Part shown: one piece after another, positions 25,165 to 34,036 of the stretch
Numbering within the stretch: position 1 is the first letter of the stretch
Layout of the letters: each line of letters begins with the position of its first letter
Source of the DNA: Desulfobulbaceae bacterium
GTDB lineage: Bacteria > Desulfobacterota > Desulfobulbia > Desulfobulbales > Desulfocapsaceae
Direction: 5' to 3'
Length of the DNA: 39,837 bases
Assembly (NCBI GenBank): GCA_008933635.1
Contig: WBUQ01000023.1
Coordinates: forward strand, 1-39,837
Notes under the pieces: model-generated
Seen by the model: only the letters and a program-made list of their open reading frames with translations
Told to the model about the DNA's origin: nothing
Databases searched by the model: none
Program-made: the position numbers and the translations under genes

Positions 25165-27048
25165 TCAGAGGCTTGCAGTGTTGGTCTTTACATAAGCCGA
25201 GATGCCATTGGCAATCTGGCTGGCTACTGTTTCTAGGTAATAGGGGTTTTTCAGGTTTTCCGCTTCGTCTTTATTGCTGATAAATGCGATTTCGAGCAAA
25301 ATCGATGGCATTTGTGCTCCGATAAGGACATAGAATGGAGCCTGCTTTACGCCCAGGTTCTTGATTTCCCCGAATTGTTTCCCATTCAATCCACTCAGCA
25401 TGGTGGCATGGACACGTTCTGCCAGACGGGAGGATTCATCAATTTTTGAGTTTTTCAGAATATCGGAGAGAATCCCCTCGAGGTCACTGATTTGATGGGT
25501 CGATGTGGCGTTCTCCATTGCAGCGACTCGCATGGCTTCAGCGTTGGTGCTGAGGTTCAGAAAATAGGTTTCGAGTCCGCGAGACTCTTCTGACGGATGG
25601 GCATTCAGGTGGAGTGAAACGAACAGATCAGCCTCCTCCGTATTCGCAATGGCGGTGCGTTCTTCGAGAGTGAGATAGCTGTCGTCATTCCTGGTCAGGA
25701 TAACCTCGCAGTTGAGGAGATGCTCCAGCTTTGGTTTTAATTTCTGCGCTATCTTGAGAACAATATCCTTTTCAAGCATCTGATTGGCCATTGCTCCAGG
25801 GTCTTTCCCACCATGACCAGGATCAAGGACTATCTTTCTCACACCCAGTCCCAGTTGCTGAGCCAGGGACAGCTTCGGCTCCTTGCCGCTTGGCCCAGGG
25901 GTTTCCGGAGGCGGCGGCGCCGGCCGTTGAACGATCCTTTTCTTATTTTCTCTTTTTATACTGACTGGTTGGGGGAGCTGGTTGTCCAGCCGCTCAGCAG
26001 TCAGGGGTTTCTCCGGCTTTGCCTGATCTGCCTGCCTTGACTGATCTGCCAAATGAGCGATGGTCGGTCCATCGAGGGCGGGCGGCTTAAGCGGTGAAGT
26101 AACGACTTCCTTCTGGCCATGAACATCGATGATGATGCGAAACGGATTTGGCAGACTGAAGATTTTATACGTATCAATCGATTTGACATCGAGATAGACA
26201 CGAACCGTATCGGTCCGGACCTGATCAACGCGCAGCTGCTTGAGCAGACCTTCCTGCACGGAAATTTTACGTCGCAATTCCGGAGCGGTATAACTGCTTT
26301 TGAAGTCAATTGATAGGCTGTGAGGCGCATCGCTCCGTTTCCGCAGCACATTCTCGCTATAGGTGACAGGACTGTCTGCCATGACGACAATCCGCGCATA
26401 GTCCGGAGATGACCAGAATTTCACTGGATGAATGGTAGTCAACTGGTTGCTGTGTGCGTTGCCGACAAGCGCGCGAGGGAGAGGGAGGTCGAAGTCCTTT
26501 GACAGAATCTTCAGTTTTTCTGCAGCGTTGGGGTGCATGTCCCCTTTGGGGTATTGCGATATGATTTTTTCCAGTGTGGAGGATGCCATTTTGGGATCTT
26601 TCTTTAGCTGGAAATAGATCTGGGACTCTGCGTAGAGAGCATCGTCGGCAAGGAAGTGTTCGGGAAAAAGGCGAGAGGTATCTTTGTAGTACGCAAGCGA
26701 TTCATCCAGATCGATCCCGAGGCTGAACCGTTCATACATTTTCAGATACATGGTGCCGAGCATATACAGGCACCCCGGCGCAAATTCGCTTTTGGGGTTT
26801 AGGAGGTAGACCTTTCTGAAATTCCGCGTTCCTTTCAGCCAGTTATCCCGTGAACGGGCGAGATTGCGGTTATTTTCGAGTTGGTTGAAATAGAATTTGG
26901 ATTGATCGTACATCTGGCCAGGAGAGGAAGTCCCCCCAGAGGAGACAGGAGAAACAGACGCAGAGCCGGCAACTTGCGCCAGGAGGCTGTCGGTCGTGAG
27001 CAACCCGGCAAGGAACAGCAAAAAAAGAAGATATCGCAGCATGAGCAA
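25165..27048 (-). CDS. N-acetylmuramoyl-L-alanine amidase (AMIN plus Amidase_3), AmiC-like
   Basis: A 627-residue periplasmic, zinc-dependent peptidoglycan amidase. In order: signal peptide (MLMLRYLLFLLFLAGLL, 1-~24); a helical TPR-like region (~45-190, with NPKSEFAPGCLYMLGTMYLK); an AMIN domain (~210-320, ending IIIDVHGQ); a Pro-rich linker (APPPPETPGPSG, ~385); and Amidase_3 with zinc ligands H412 (DPGHGG), E426 and H480 (SLHLNAH), plus catalytic E586 (LLEIAFISN). It is longer than E. coli AmiC (417 aa) because of the TPR-like part, which may tether it to a partner. AMIN domains usually target such enzymes to the septum or pole. It lies 152 bases downstream of mutS on the same strand and ends at the strong terminator shared with atpC. 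Confidence 0.95.
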   Translation of the reverse strand: MLMLRYLLFLLFLAGLLTTDSLLAQVAGSASVSPVSSGGTSSPGQMYDQSKFYFNQLENNRNLARSRDNWLKGTRNFRKVYLLNPKSEFAPGCLYMLGTMYLKMYERFSLGIDLDESLAYYKDTSRLFPEHFLADDALYAESQIYFQLKKDPKMASSTLEKIISQYPKGDMHPNAAEKLKILSKDFDLPLPRALVGNAHSNQLTTIHPVKFWSSPDYARIVVMADSPVTYSENVLRKRSDAPHSLSIDFKSSYTAPELRRKISVQEGLLKQLRVDQVRTDTVRVYLDVKSIDTYKIFSLPNPFRIIIDVHGQKEVVTSPLKPPALDGPTIAHLADQSRQADQAKPEKPLTAERLDNQLPQPVSIKRENKKRIVQRPAPPPPETPGPSGKEPKLSLAQQLGLGVRKIVLDPGHGGKDPGAMANQMLEKDIVLKIAQKLKPKLEHLLNCEVILTRNDDSYLTLEERTAIANTEEADLFVSLHLNAHPSEESRGLETYFLNLSTNAEAMRVAAMENATSTHQISDLEGILSDILKNSKIDESSRLAERVHATMLSGLNGKQFGEIKNLGVKQAPFYVLIGAQMPSILLEIAFISNKDEAENLKNPYYLETVASQIANGISAYVKTNTASL

Positions 27049-27200
27049 CTGTGCAGGCTATGTCGAGGAAGTATTCGTGATTGTTTGAAAGGTGGCAGGG
27101 GGTCGTGTCAGCAGATCGTCTCACTTGCACTATACAGAAAACAGATTTGTATGGCAAAATAAATAGATGTACCTCTTGCAAGGAAAATTTGCGGATGAGG

Positions 27201-29879
27201 CTAGTTGTCCCGCTGATTGTAGAGCTCTCTCAACGTATAGAGTGCCTCCATCGCCTGTCTCGGGGTCAAATCATCTATGGAGAGACCGTCAATGAATACC
27301 CTGACCGCATCTGGATTCGGCGTGAAAAGCGACAGCTGGTTCGGATGGACTTTTTTTCTGTGCTTACGCGGTTTGTTGCTTCTGGCAAAATACGGATCGC
27401 CTTTCAGGTCGAACTCGCTCTGCTCGATATTCTTCAAAATTTCTTCGGCCCGTTCAATGACATGGCTCGGTACCCCGGCAAGGCCGGCTACCTGGATGCC
27501 ATAACTCCTGTTCGTTCCACCTTCGACAAGTTTGTGCAGGAAGATGATCGAGTCGTTCCACTCTCTGACCGCGACCGAAAAATTTTTCACTCGTTCCTGG
27601 GTAAGGGCAAGGTCGATCAACTCATGGTAATGCGTGGCGAAGAGGGTTTTGACGCCCTTGTCATCCTTCTGGGCGAGTTCCTCGGCTACGGCCCAGGCGA
27701 TGGACAGGCCATCGTAGGTCGAGGTGCCGCGACCTATTTCATCTAGCAGGACGAGGCTTCGGGTTGTCGCGTTGTTGAGGATATTCGCCGTCTCACTCAT
27801 CTCCACCATGAATGTCGATTGTCCTCGTCGAAGATCGTCCATGGCGCCGACCCGGGTGAAAATCCGATCGACCAGACCAACCCTGGCATATTCCGCCGGA
27901 ACAAAGCTGCCCATCTGGGCCATCAGCACAATCAGGGCCGTCTGTCGCAGAATCGTTGACTTGCCGGCCATGTTCGGTCCGGTAATGATCAGAACCTCCT
28001 GCTCTGTCTGGTCGAGGAGGATGTCATTCGGGACGAACTTGCCTGTCGGCATGCTCCGTTCGATGACAGCGTGCCGGCCTTCTCGGATGTGCAGCGTGTC
28101 TGATTCGTCGATTATGGGGCGGACGTAGGCGTGATTCCGGGCAGTTTCGGCGAGGGAACAGAGGAAGTCGATCTGGGCCAGAGCCTGCGCCGTCCTCAGG
28201 ATGCGACTGCTCTCTTGCGCCAGGTGAACCCGGATTTCGCAGAACAGCCGATATTCAAGCTCAAGGCGCCTTTCCTCGGCACTGAGCACCTTGCTTTCGA
28301 ATTCCTTCAGTTCTGGAGTGATGAAACGCTCGGCATTGACCAGGGTCTGTTTGCGGATATAATCCTCGGGCACTTTGTCGCAGTGGATTTTACTGACTTC
28401 GAGGTAATAGCCGAAGACCCTGTTGAATCCGATCTTCAGCTTGGGGATCCCAGAACGTTCCCGTTCCCTGGCTTCCACGGCGAGGATCATTTGTTTCCCA
28501 TCCCGCTGGATATGGATAAGTTCATCGAGTTCGGCGTTGAATCCTTCCCTGATCAGGTTTCCCTCCCGTACGGACAGAGGAGCCTCTTGATGAATGGCGG
28601 CGGCGAGGAGATCGTGGATGTCGACAAGGGGGTCGATGCCGGCCGCCAGGTGGTCGACGACAGCGGTTCTGCAGCTGGTGAGGGTCTCAACGCATTGGGG
28701 GAGGATGGCAATGGAGTCGCGGAGGGCCAGCAGGTCGCGGCCGTTGCATGACCCGAGCACGATTCTTCCGTTGAGCCGCTCGAGATCGTAGATCCGGTCG
28801 AGAATCGTGCGCAGCTGCTCCCGGGCGGTGTTGTTCTGGTGGAAAAACGAAACGGCGTCGAGCCTTTCCTCGATCTGCGCGATATCCTGAAGTGGAAACA
28901 GGACGTTATGCCTCATCAGCCGGGCCCCCATCGGCGTGCACGTCTGATCGAGCACGGCGAGGAGACTCCCTTCCCTTTTGCCGCCGATAATGGTCTGGGT
29001 CAGTTCGAGGTTTCTCCGCGAGGCGTCGTCAATCTGGAGAAAGGCTGAGAGTTCCAGCGGGGTGAGCTTCTCGATATGGGTGATCGCGGCCTTCTGGGTT
29101 TCCCGGACATACTCGATGAGGACGGCAGCGGCCGGGATGCCGGAAGCGAGGCTGCCGCAGCCGAAGCCGTCCAGCGTAACAACCCTGAAGTGTTCGTAGA
29201 GTGATTCGGTGGCCTCCTGAAGCGAATAGCAGCGGGAAGTGCGTTCGGTGACGCATACTCCGGGCAGGAGGGCTGATATCGACCGGAGCAGGGCGGCCAG
29301 GGAATTCTTGTCCTGGGCGTTGATGAGTATCTCCGCTGGCGCGAGTCGGGTAATCTGGTCAAGGACAAGATGCCCGTCTGCGGAATCGTCTCCTGTCTGA
29401 CCAACCAGGCATCGACCGGTACTGACATCGAGGAAACAGAGGCCGTATGTGGTAGATTTTAGGTGGCGGCTGAGAACGAGGGAGCAGACGTAGTTGTTGC
29501 TCCTGTCGTCGAGTACCTGGCTGTCGGTCACCACGCCGGGAGTCAGGATCCTGACCACTTCCCGTTTGACGAGGCCTCTGGCGGATGCCGGGTCTTCCGT
29601 CTGTTCGCAGATGGCGACCCGATGGCCGGCCGTAACCAATTTGGCGAGATAGCCGCTGGATGAATGGAAGGGGATCCCGCACATCGGTATCCGGTTTTCT
29701 TCCTCCTTGCTGCTGCGTGACGTCAGGGCGATGCCGAGGATCTTCGAGGCGGTGATCGCATCCTCGAAGAACATTTCGTAGAAATCGCCCATTCGGTAGA
29801 AGAGGATGGCATCGGGATGCTGGGTCTTGATCTCGAGATACTGCTGCAGCATCGGCGTCATTTTCACAATGGTCGTCAT
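27201..29879 (-). CDS. mutS: DNA mismatch repair protein MutS
   Basis: An 892-residue MutS ATPase that recognises mismatches. The N-terminal mismatch-binding motif is F33-Y-E35 in MGDFYEMF (the F-x-E of E. coli F36/E38), and MLQQYLEIKTQHPDAILFYR precedes it. The ATPase has Walker A GPNMAGKST (K640), LRRGQSTFMVEM, Walker B LVLLDEIGRGTSTYDG and the TLFATHYHEL switch. The start at 29879 gives the normal MutS length and N-terminus (MTPMLQQY at residue 7). The yfcE-type gene ends 100 bases upstream and the amidase gene begins 152 bases downstream on the same strand. No mutL is seen here. Confidence 0.98.
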   Translation of the reverse strand: MTTIVKMTPMLQQYLEIKTQHPDAILFYRMGDFYEMFFEDAITASKILGIALTSRSSKEEENRIPMCGIPFHSSSGYLAKLVTAGHRVAICEQTEDPASARGLVKREVVRILTPGVVTDSQVLDDRSNNYVCSLVLSRHLKSTTYGLCFLDVSTGRCLVGQTGDDSADGHLVLDQITRLAPAEILINAQDKNSLAALLRSISALLPGVCVTERTSRCYSLQEATESLYEHFRVVTLDGFGCGSLASGIPAAAVLIEYVRETQKAAITHIEKLTPLELSAFLQIDDASRRNLELTQTIIGGKREGSLLAVLDQTCTPMGARLMRHNVLFPLQDIAQIEERLDAVSFFHQNNTAREQLRTILDRIYDLERLNGRIVLGSCNGRDLLALRDSIAILPQCVETLTSCRTAVVDHLAAGIDPLVDIHDLLAAAIHQEAPLSVREGNLIREGFNAELDELIHIQRDGKQMILAVEARERERSGIPKLKIGFNRVFGYYLEVSKIHCDKVPEDYIRKQTLVNAERFITPELKEFESKVLSAEERRLELEYRLFCEIRVHLAQESSRILRTAQALAQIDFLCSLAETARNHAYVRPIIDESDTLHIREGRHAVIERSMPTGKFVPNDILLDQTEQEVLIITGPNMAGKSTILRQTALIVLMAQMGSFVPAEYARVGLVDRIFTRVGAMDDLRRGQSTFMVEMSETANILNNATTRSLVLLDEIGRGTSTYDGLSIAWAVAEELAQKDDKGVKTLFATHYHELIDLALTQERVKNFSVAVREWNDSIIFLHKLVEGGTNRSYGIQVAGLAGVPSHVIERAEEILKNIEQSEFDLKGDPYFARSNKPRKHRKKVHPNQLSLFTPNPDAVRVFIDGLSIDDLTPRQAMEALYTLRELYNQRDN

Positions 29880-29979
29880 GCAGGGTCCTGTCGCTGGTGG
29901 AAAAGTTGCTGGATATCAGGGGGAATCCGATCGACAATCCTTCCCGATGCGATTCCTCTGCCGCAGGGCCAGAGAATGT

Positions 29980-30477
29980 TCATGGGAGTGCGGGCAGCTC
30001 ATGTATGGCAGCCGAAATACCATGCTCGCCGATGGTGAGGATGGCATAGGTTCCCGGTGCGCCATATCGCCCTGTGCCGGCAAAACTGCCGGGGTTGACC
30101 AGGAGAACGGCGCCGATTCTGGTCTGCATCGGCCTGTGAGTATGCCCGAAAACGATGCAGTCGACAGTTGGCAGCAGGGCAAGAAGATGATCCTCGATCC
30201 CCTGCCTGCTGCCTGCGCCATGGCAGATGCCGATGGTGAACCGGTCGAAGCGCACCGTCCGGTGATGGGGCAGGGCAGCCTGCGTGCGGTTGTTGCACAT
30301 GTTGCCGTGGACAGCGTAGACGTCGATGCCGGGAAAAGCGTTGAGGATGTCCATGTCGGTCAGGTCGCCGGCGTGGATGACTGCCTGGCAGTTCGCGAAG
30401 GCATGGCGGGCCTGAAGCCGGAACAGCTCTGTGCACCCGGCAAGGTGGGTGTCTGAGAGAACGCCGATACGCAGCAT
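29980..30477 (-). CDS. YfcE-type metallophosphoesterase
   Basis: A 165-residue calcineurin-like phosphodiesterase of the YfcE/MJ0936 family. The metal-ligand motifs appear in order: LSDTH, HAGDLTD, HGNMCNN (a GNxxN-like motif), ICHGAG and FGHTHRP. E. coli YfcE hydrolyses phosphodiesters in vitro; the biological substrate is unknown. I use ATG at 30477 (MLRIGVLSDTH); the frame is open 27 codons further up, but those residues are not family-like and the best promoter -10 lies there. GGAG sits upstream of the ATG at usable spacing. mutS follows 100 bases downstream. Confidence 0.9.
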   Translation of the reverse strand: MLRIGVLSDTHLAGCTELFRLQARHAFANCQAVIHAGDLTDMDILNAFPGIDVYAVHGNMCNNRTQAALPHHRTVRFDRFTIGICHGAGSRQGIEDHLLALLPTVDCIVFGHTHRPMQTRIGAVLLVNPGSFAGTGRYGAPGTYAILTIGEHGISAAIHELPALP

Positions 30478-30511
30478 GGGGATCGATCTCCATCTTGAAG
30501 GACAAAGTCGC

Positions 30512-30540
30512 ATTATACCGGGTTGCTGCACCGTGAAACA
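30512..30540 (-). promoter_or_regulatory. Candidate promoter of the yfcE-type gene
   Basis: Read on the minus strand, TATAAT (30517-30512) is a perfect -10, about 30 bases before the start codon at 30477. The -35 zone (around 30540-30534) has only a weak match, so an activator or an extended feature may be needed. Confidence 0.45.
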
Positions 30541-30624
30541 GGAAAAAGTCGATTCCAAAGGAATGCAACCATATCGGGCAGGATCCTGTCTTGCATGGCC
30601 GCGTGGAAATGAAGGCGATAACGG

Positions 30625-30654
30625 TTGCCAAAAATCAACAGGTAAAGGTATATT
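30625..30654 (+). promoter_or_regulatory. Candidate sigma70 promoter of efp-epmA
   Basis: TTGCCA (30625-30630, 5/6), an 18-base spacer and TATATT (30649-30654, 5/6). The predicted start near 30661 leaves a leader of about 105 bases before efp. It diverges from the yfcE promoter in the same 289-bp region. Confidence 0.55.
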
Positions 30655-30766
30655 GCAATGTTTATCACCATGAGCGACATTTCCTCAGACAGGCCTGTAC
30701 TCGTGCTGTCCGGTAAATGAAAACCTGTACCTCTTCGGCCAGACCGAAGCAAGATGGAGAACAACG

Positions 30767-31330
30767 ATGTATAACGCTTCTGACCTGCGAAAGGGCCTCA
30801 AGCTGCAGATTGACGGCAATCCCTATATCATCATCGATTTTGAGTTTTCGAAACCCGGCAAGGGGCAGGCCCTGTATCGGTGCAAGATGCGCAACATGAT
30901 CACCGGCAACCAGCTTGTCCAGACCTACCGTTCGGTCGACAAGTTTGAAAAGGCGGATCTCGAAGAGCGGAAGATGCAGTATCTCTACAATCAGGATGAC
31001 GAGTACCATTTCATGGATACCGACAATTTTGAGCAGCTCTTCATCACCAGGGAGCAGCTCGGCGACAACGTCAATTTCCTGATCGACAACATGGAGGTCG
31101 AGGTGCTGTTTTTCGCCGGCAAGGCTATCGATGTCAGCCTGCCGATCTTTGTCAACCTGGTGGTGACGAAGGCTGACCCGTGGGCCAAGGGCGACACCTC
31201 CGGCACCGATACCAAGCCGGTAACGGTGGAAACGGGATATATTCTGCAGGTGCCGCCTTTTGTCGAGGAAGGAGAAAAGATCCAGATCGATACCCGTACC
31301 GGCGAATACGTGACCAGGGTCAAGGACTGA
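30767..31330 (+). CDS. efp: Elongation factor P
   Basis: A 187-residue EF-P, which relieves ribosomes stalled at polyproline. The N-terminal KOW-like domain ends with the PGKGQAL loop, in which K32 corresponds to the lysine that is beta-lysylated in E. coli (K34). Two OB-like domains follow, ending VETGYILQVPPFVEEGEKIQ and RVKD. The Shine-Dalgarno GGAG lies before the ATG. epmA starts four bases after the stop, so the modifying ligase is encoded next to its substrate. Confidence 0.98.
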   Translation: MYNASDLRKGLKLQIDGNPYIIIDFEFSKPGKGQALYRCKMRNMITGNQLVQTYRSVDKFEKADLEERKMQYLYNQDDEYHFMDTDNFEQLFITREQLGDNVNFLIDNMEVEVLFFAGKAIDVSLPIFVNLVVTKADPWAKGDTSGTDTKPVTVETGYILQVPPFVEEGEKIQIDTRTGEYVTRVKD

Positions 31331-31334
31331 AGCG

Positions 31335-32255
31335 ATGCTCGACAGAAAGGGGCTGCATCGCCGTGCCGCCCTTTTTGCCTCGGTCAGGCGATTTTTCAGA
31401 ACCAGGGGGTTCCTCGAGGTCGACACCCCGATCCGTCAGCCCGTTATCATCCCCGAGAGCAATATCCATCCTCTTGCCGCTGAGGGGCAGTACCTGCAGA
31501 CTTCACCGGAACTCTGCATGAAGCGGATCCTCGCCGCCGGCTGCGACAATATCTTCCAGATATGTCCCTGCTTCCGCAAGGAGGAGCGGGGCCGCAGACA
31601 CCTCGAAGAGTTCACCATGCTGGAGTGGTATCGCCGTGACGCCGACTACCTGCAGCTGATGCGCGACTGCGAGGAGCTCCTGGTCGAGATTGCCGGGTCG
31701 ACGGTGCCGGGTTTTCCTGACACCGAAAAGCTTCCTGAAGGAGGAACGTTCCCCGGCCTCGAGCTGACAGTGCCCTGGGAGAGGCTGACGGTTCAAGAGG
31801 CGTTTTCCCGGTACAGCCCGTTGCCGCTTGACCGGTGCATCGCCGAGGACTGTTTCGACGAGATGCTGGTCGAACATGTCGAGCCGAACCTCGGGCGGCC
31901 AGTACCGACTTTTCTCCATGATTATCCGGTCGAAATGGCCACGCTGGCGAAATGCAGGGCGGACGATCCGACACGAGTCGAACGCTTTGAGCTCTATGTG
32001 AACGGGATGGAACTGGCCAACGGATTTTCCGAGCTGACCGATGCCGATGAACAGCGCCGGCGCTTCATCCATGAAATCGGGATCATTGAGGGATCCGGCC
32101 GTCTTCCGGCCGGGATTCCGGAACGCTTCCTGGCCGACCTGGCACGCATTGAGGCTGCAGCGGGCATCGCTCTCGGCATGGATCGCCTGTTCATGCTGCT
32201 CACCGGGGAGAAGGATATCAGCAGGGCCGTGTCTTTTGCGCCAGGGGATTTCTGA
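31335..32255 (+). CDS. epmA: EF-P--(R)-beta-lysine ligase EpmA
   Basis: A 306-residue class II lysyl-tRNA-synthetase paralogue (PoxA/GenX/YjeA) lacking the anticodon-binding domain; it attaches beta-lysine to EF-P. Motif 2 is seen in CPCFRKEERGRRHLEEFTML, after TSPELCMKRILAAGCD; motif 3 is GIALGMDRLFMLLTG near the C-terminus. The gene follows efp by four bases, which supports the call. The 2,3-aminomutase EpmB, which would supply beta-lysine, is not in this window and should be elsewhere in the genome. There is no N-terminal extension, as expected for EpmA. Confidence 0.93.
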   Translation: MLDRKGLHRRAALFASVRRFFRTRGFLEVDTPIRQPVIIPESNIHPLAAEGQYLQTSPELCMKRILAAGCDNIFQICPCFRKEERGRRHLEEFTMLEWYRRDADYLQLMRDCEELLVEIAGSTVPGFPDTEKLPEGGTFPGLELTVPWERLTVQEAFSRYSPLPLDRCIAEDCFDEMLVEHVEPNLGRPVPTFLHDYPVEMATLAKCRADDPTRVERFELYVNGMELANGFSELTDADEQRRRFIHEIGIIEGSGRLPAGIPERFLADLARIEAAAGIALGMDRLFMLLTGEKDISRAVSFAPGDF

Positions 32256-32416
32256 TCGAGCCGTGCGGTCAAAATCTGTTTTAATTCTTTGGTCCTGGCC
32301 TGGCAGAGAAAGAAAACTGGCAATATCATTCAGACCAATGCTATCCTGAAAGGGAAGTGGGTCGCGGTCGAAAAGCTGCCTGTGCGTCAGTCTGTCTCAA
32401 CCTGAACTCTGGAATC

Positions 32417-34009
32417 ATGGATCAACAACAGAACCAACAGATCGGAAAACTTCTCGACCTTTTTCTCCGCTGGAAGGCCTTTATCGTCTTCACCATTTTG
32501 ATCAGCCTGCCCGTCGGCCTGCTGGTCTATCTGAAGACGCAGAAGGTCTATCAGGCCACCTCCCTGCTCAGCTACCAGCAGCAGAAGGTCAGCCCCAACA
32601 ATATGTCGCCGGAGATAGAGGCGGCCATCCGCGAGGTGGTCTCCTCCCTGACCCAGATCGTGACCAGCAGGACCAATCTCGAAACCCTTATCACGGATCT
32701 CAATCTTTATCAGGAGGCGCGGAAAAAACTGCCGATGGAGGATGTCGTCGAGCTGATGCGCAAATCCATTGAGATCGAACCATCGACACTAGGCGACACC
32801 TTTCAGATTCGCTGTTCAGGTGGAGAACCTGACGAGGTAGTCAAAGTGACGAATGCCCTGGCCGCCAAATTCATCGAGGAGAACCTGAAATACCGGGAAG
32901 AGCAGGCCACCGAAACATCCGCCTACGCCAGCGACGAGCTGGCGATGGCCAAGGAGACGATGGATCGGAAAGAAGCGGCCATGCGGGACTACAAGCTCAA
33001 GCATTACAACGAGCTGCCCGAACAGCGGCAGACCAACGTGTCGCAGCTCATCGCCCTGCGGGAGCAGTACCAGCTCAAGCAGGAGAGCATCCAGGACCTG
33101 GAGAAGACGATGATCCTGATCCAGGATCAGGTCTCGAACAGGCGCAAACTCATATCAAGCCAGAGCGATCTGAACGTGGAAGACAGCAGGGCAGGCACAG
33201 CGCAGGCGGCGCAGGATTCGGCGCTCAGTCCGGCCGACCGGCTGATCCAGTTGCGGGGGGTGCTGAAGGGGCTTGAGGTCAAGTATACGGATAACCACCC
33301 CGAGGTCAAACGGACGAAAAAACAGATCGCCCGTCTGGAAGAGAGCCTGGCAGCAGGTGGAAGTCCCGCAGGCGGCACGACCGGATCAGTGGCTGTCCCC
33401 GTGCGTGACTCGGCAGACCCGGTGATCCTCCAGCTGGAGGCCCAGCTGAAGAATGTTCAGCTGAGCATCCAGAATATCAACGAGGAAAAGGAGAGCCTGA
33501 AAAAGACCATCGCCCAGTACGAAGAATGGGTCGCCGCCGCTCCGGTCCGCGAGGCCGAGTGGTCGGCGCTGACCCGCGAGTACGGGGAATTGAAGAGGCA
33601 TTACGACCTGCTGGTCTCGTCGGACCTCCAGGCAAAATCGATGCTCAACCTCGAGAAACGGCAGAAAGGGAGCCAGTTCAAGATCGAGGACGCCGCCCGC
33701 TTCCCGGAAAAGCCGATCAAACCCGATTTCCTCAAGATCATTGGCATCGCCCTGGTCTGCGGCGCCGGTCTCGGCTTCGGCATTCCTTTCATGTGGGCCT
33801 TCCTCGACTCCTCGTTCCGCGATGTCAACGATATCGAGACATTTCTCGGCGTCCAGGTGATCTGCGCCGTGCCTCTGGTGCTGACTGACAAGGAGAAAAC
33901 CTGGAAAAAACGGAAGCTGTATCTCGGAACCGGGACTGCCATCCTGCTCTTCCTGTGTATCGTGGCCCTCTATGCGTATTTCTGGCGCCGTGGGCTGATC
34001 GTCGTCTAG
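32417..34009 (+). CDS. Wzz-type polysaccharide chain-length/export protein (GNVR family)
   Basis: A 530-residue inner-membrane protein of the Wzz/PCP family. One membrane helix lies near the N-terminus (AFIVFTILISLPVGLLVYL, ~24-42), then a large periplasmic coiled-coil region (~60-445), then a second helix (IIGIALVCGAGLGFGIPFMW) and a third near the C-terminus (GTAILLFLCIVALYAYF). A Gly-rich loop (AAGGSPAGGTTGS) interrupts the coiled coil. These proteins set the length of, or help export, surface polysaccharide, often with a partner BY-kinase. I use ATG at 32417 (MDQQQNQQ) rather than the open frame from 32357, whose first 20 residues do not look family-like. The ATPase and kinase genes follow on the same strand. 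Confidence 0.85.
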   Translation: MDQQQNQQIGKLLDLFLRWKAFIVFTILISLPVGLLVYLKTQKVYQATSLLSYQQQKVSPNNMSPEIEAAIREVVSSLTQIVTSRTNLETLITDLNLYQEARKKLPMEDVVELMRKSIEIEPSTLGDTFQIRCSGGEPDEVVKVTNALAAKFIEENLKYREEQATETSAYASDELAMAKETMDRKEAAMRDYKLKHYNELPEQRQTNVSQLIALREQYQLKQESIQDLEKTMILIQDQVSNRRKLISSQSDLNVEDSRAGTAQAAQDSALSPADRLIQLRGVLKGLEVKYTDNHPEVKRTKKQIARLEESLAAGGSPAGGTTGSVAVPVRDSADPVILQLEAQLKNVQLSIQNINEEKESLKKTIAQYEEWVAAAPVREAEWSALTREYGELKRHYDLLVSSDLQAKSMLNLEKRQKGSQFKIEDAARFPEKPIKPDFLKIIGIALVCGAGLGFGIPFMWAFLDSSFRDVNDIETFLGVQVICAVPLVLTDKEKTWKKRKLYLGTGTAILLFLCIVALYAYFWRRGLIVV

Positions 34010-34036
34010 GTTTGCCATTTCACCGGGTCGCGCACC

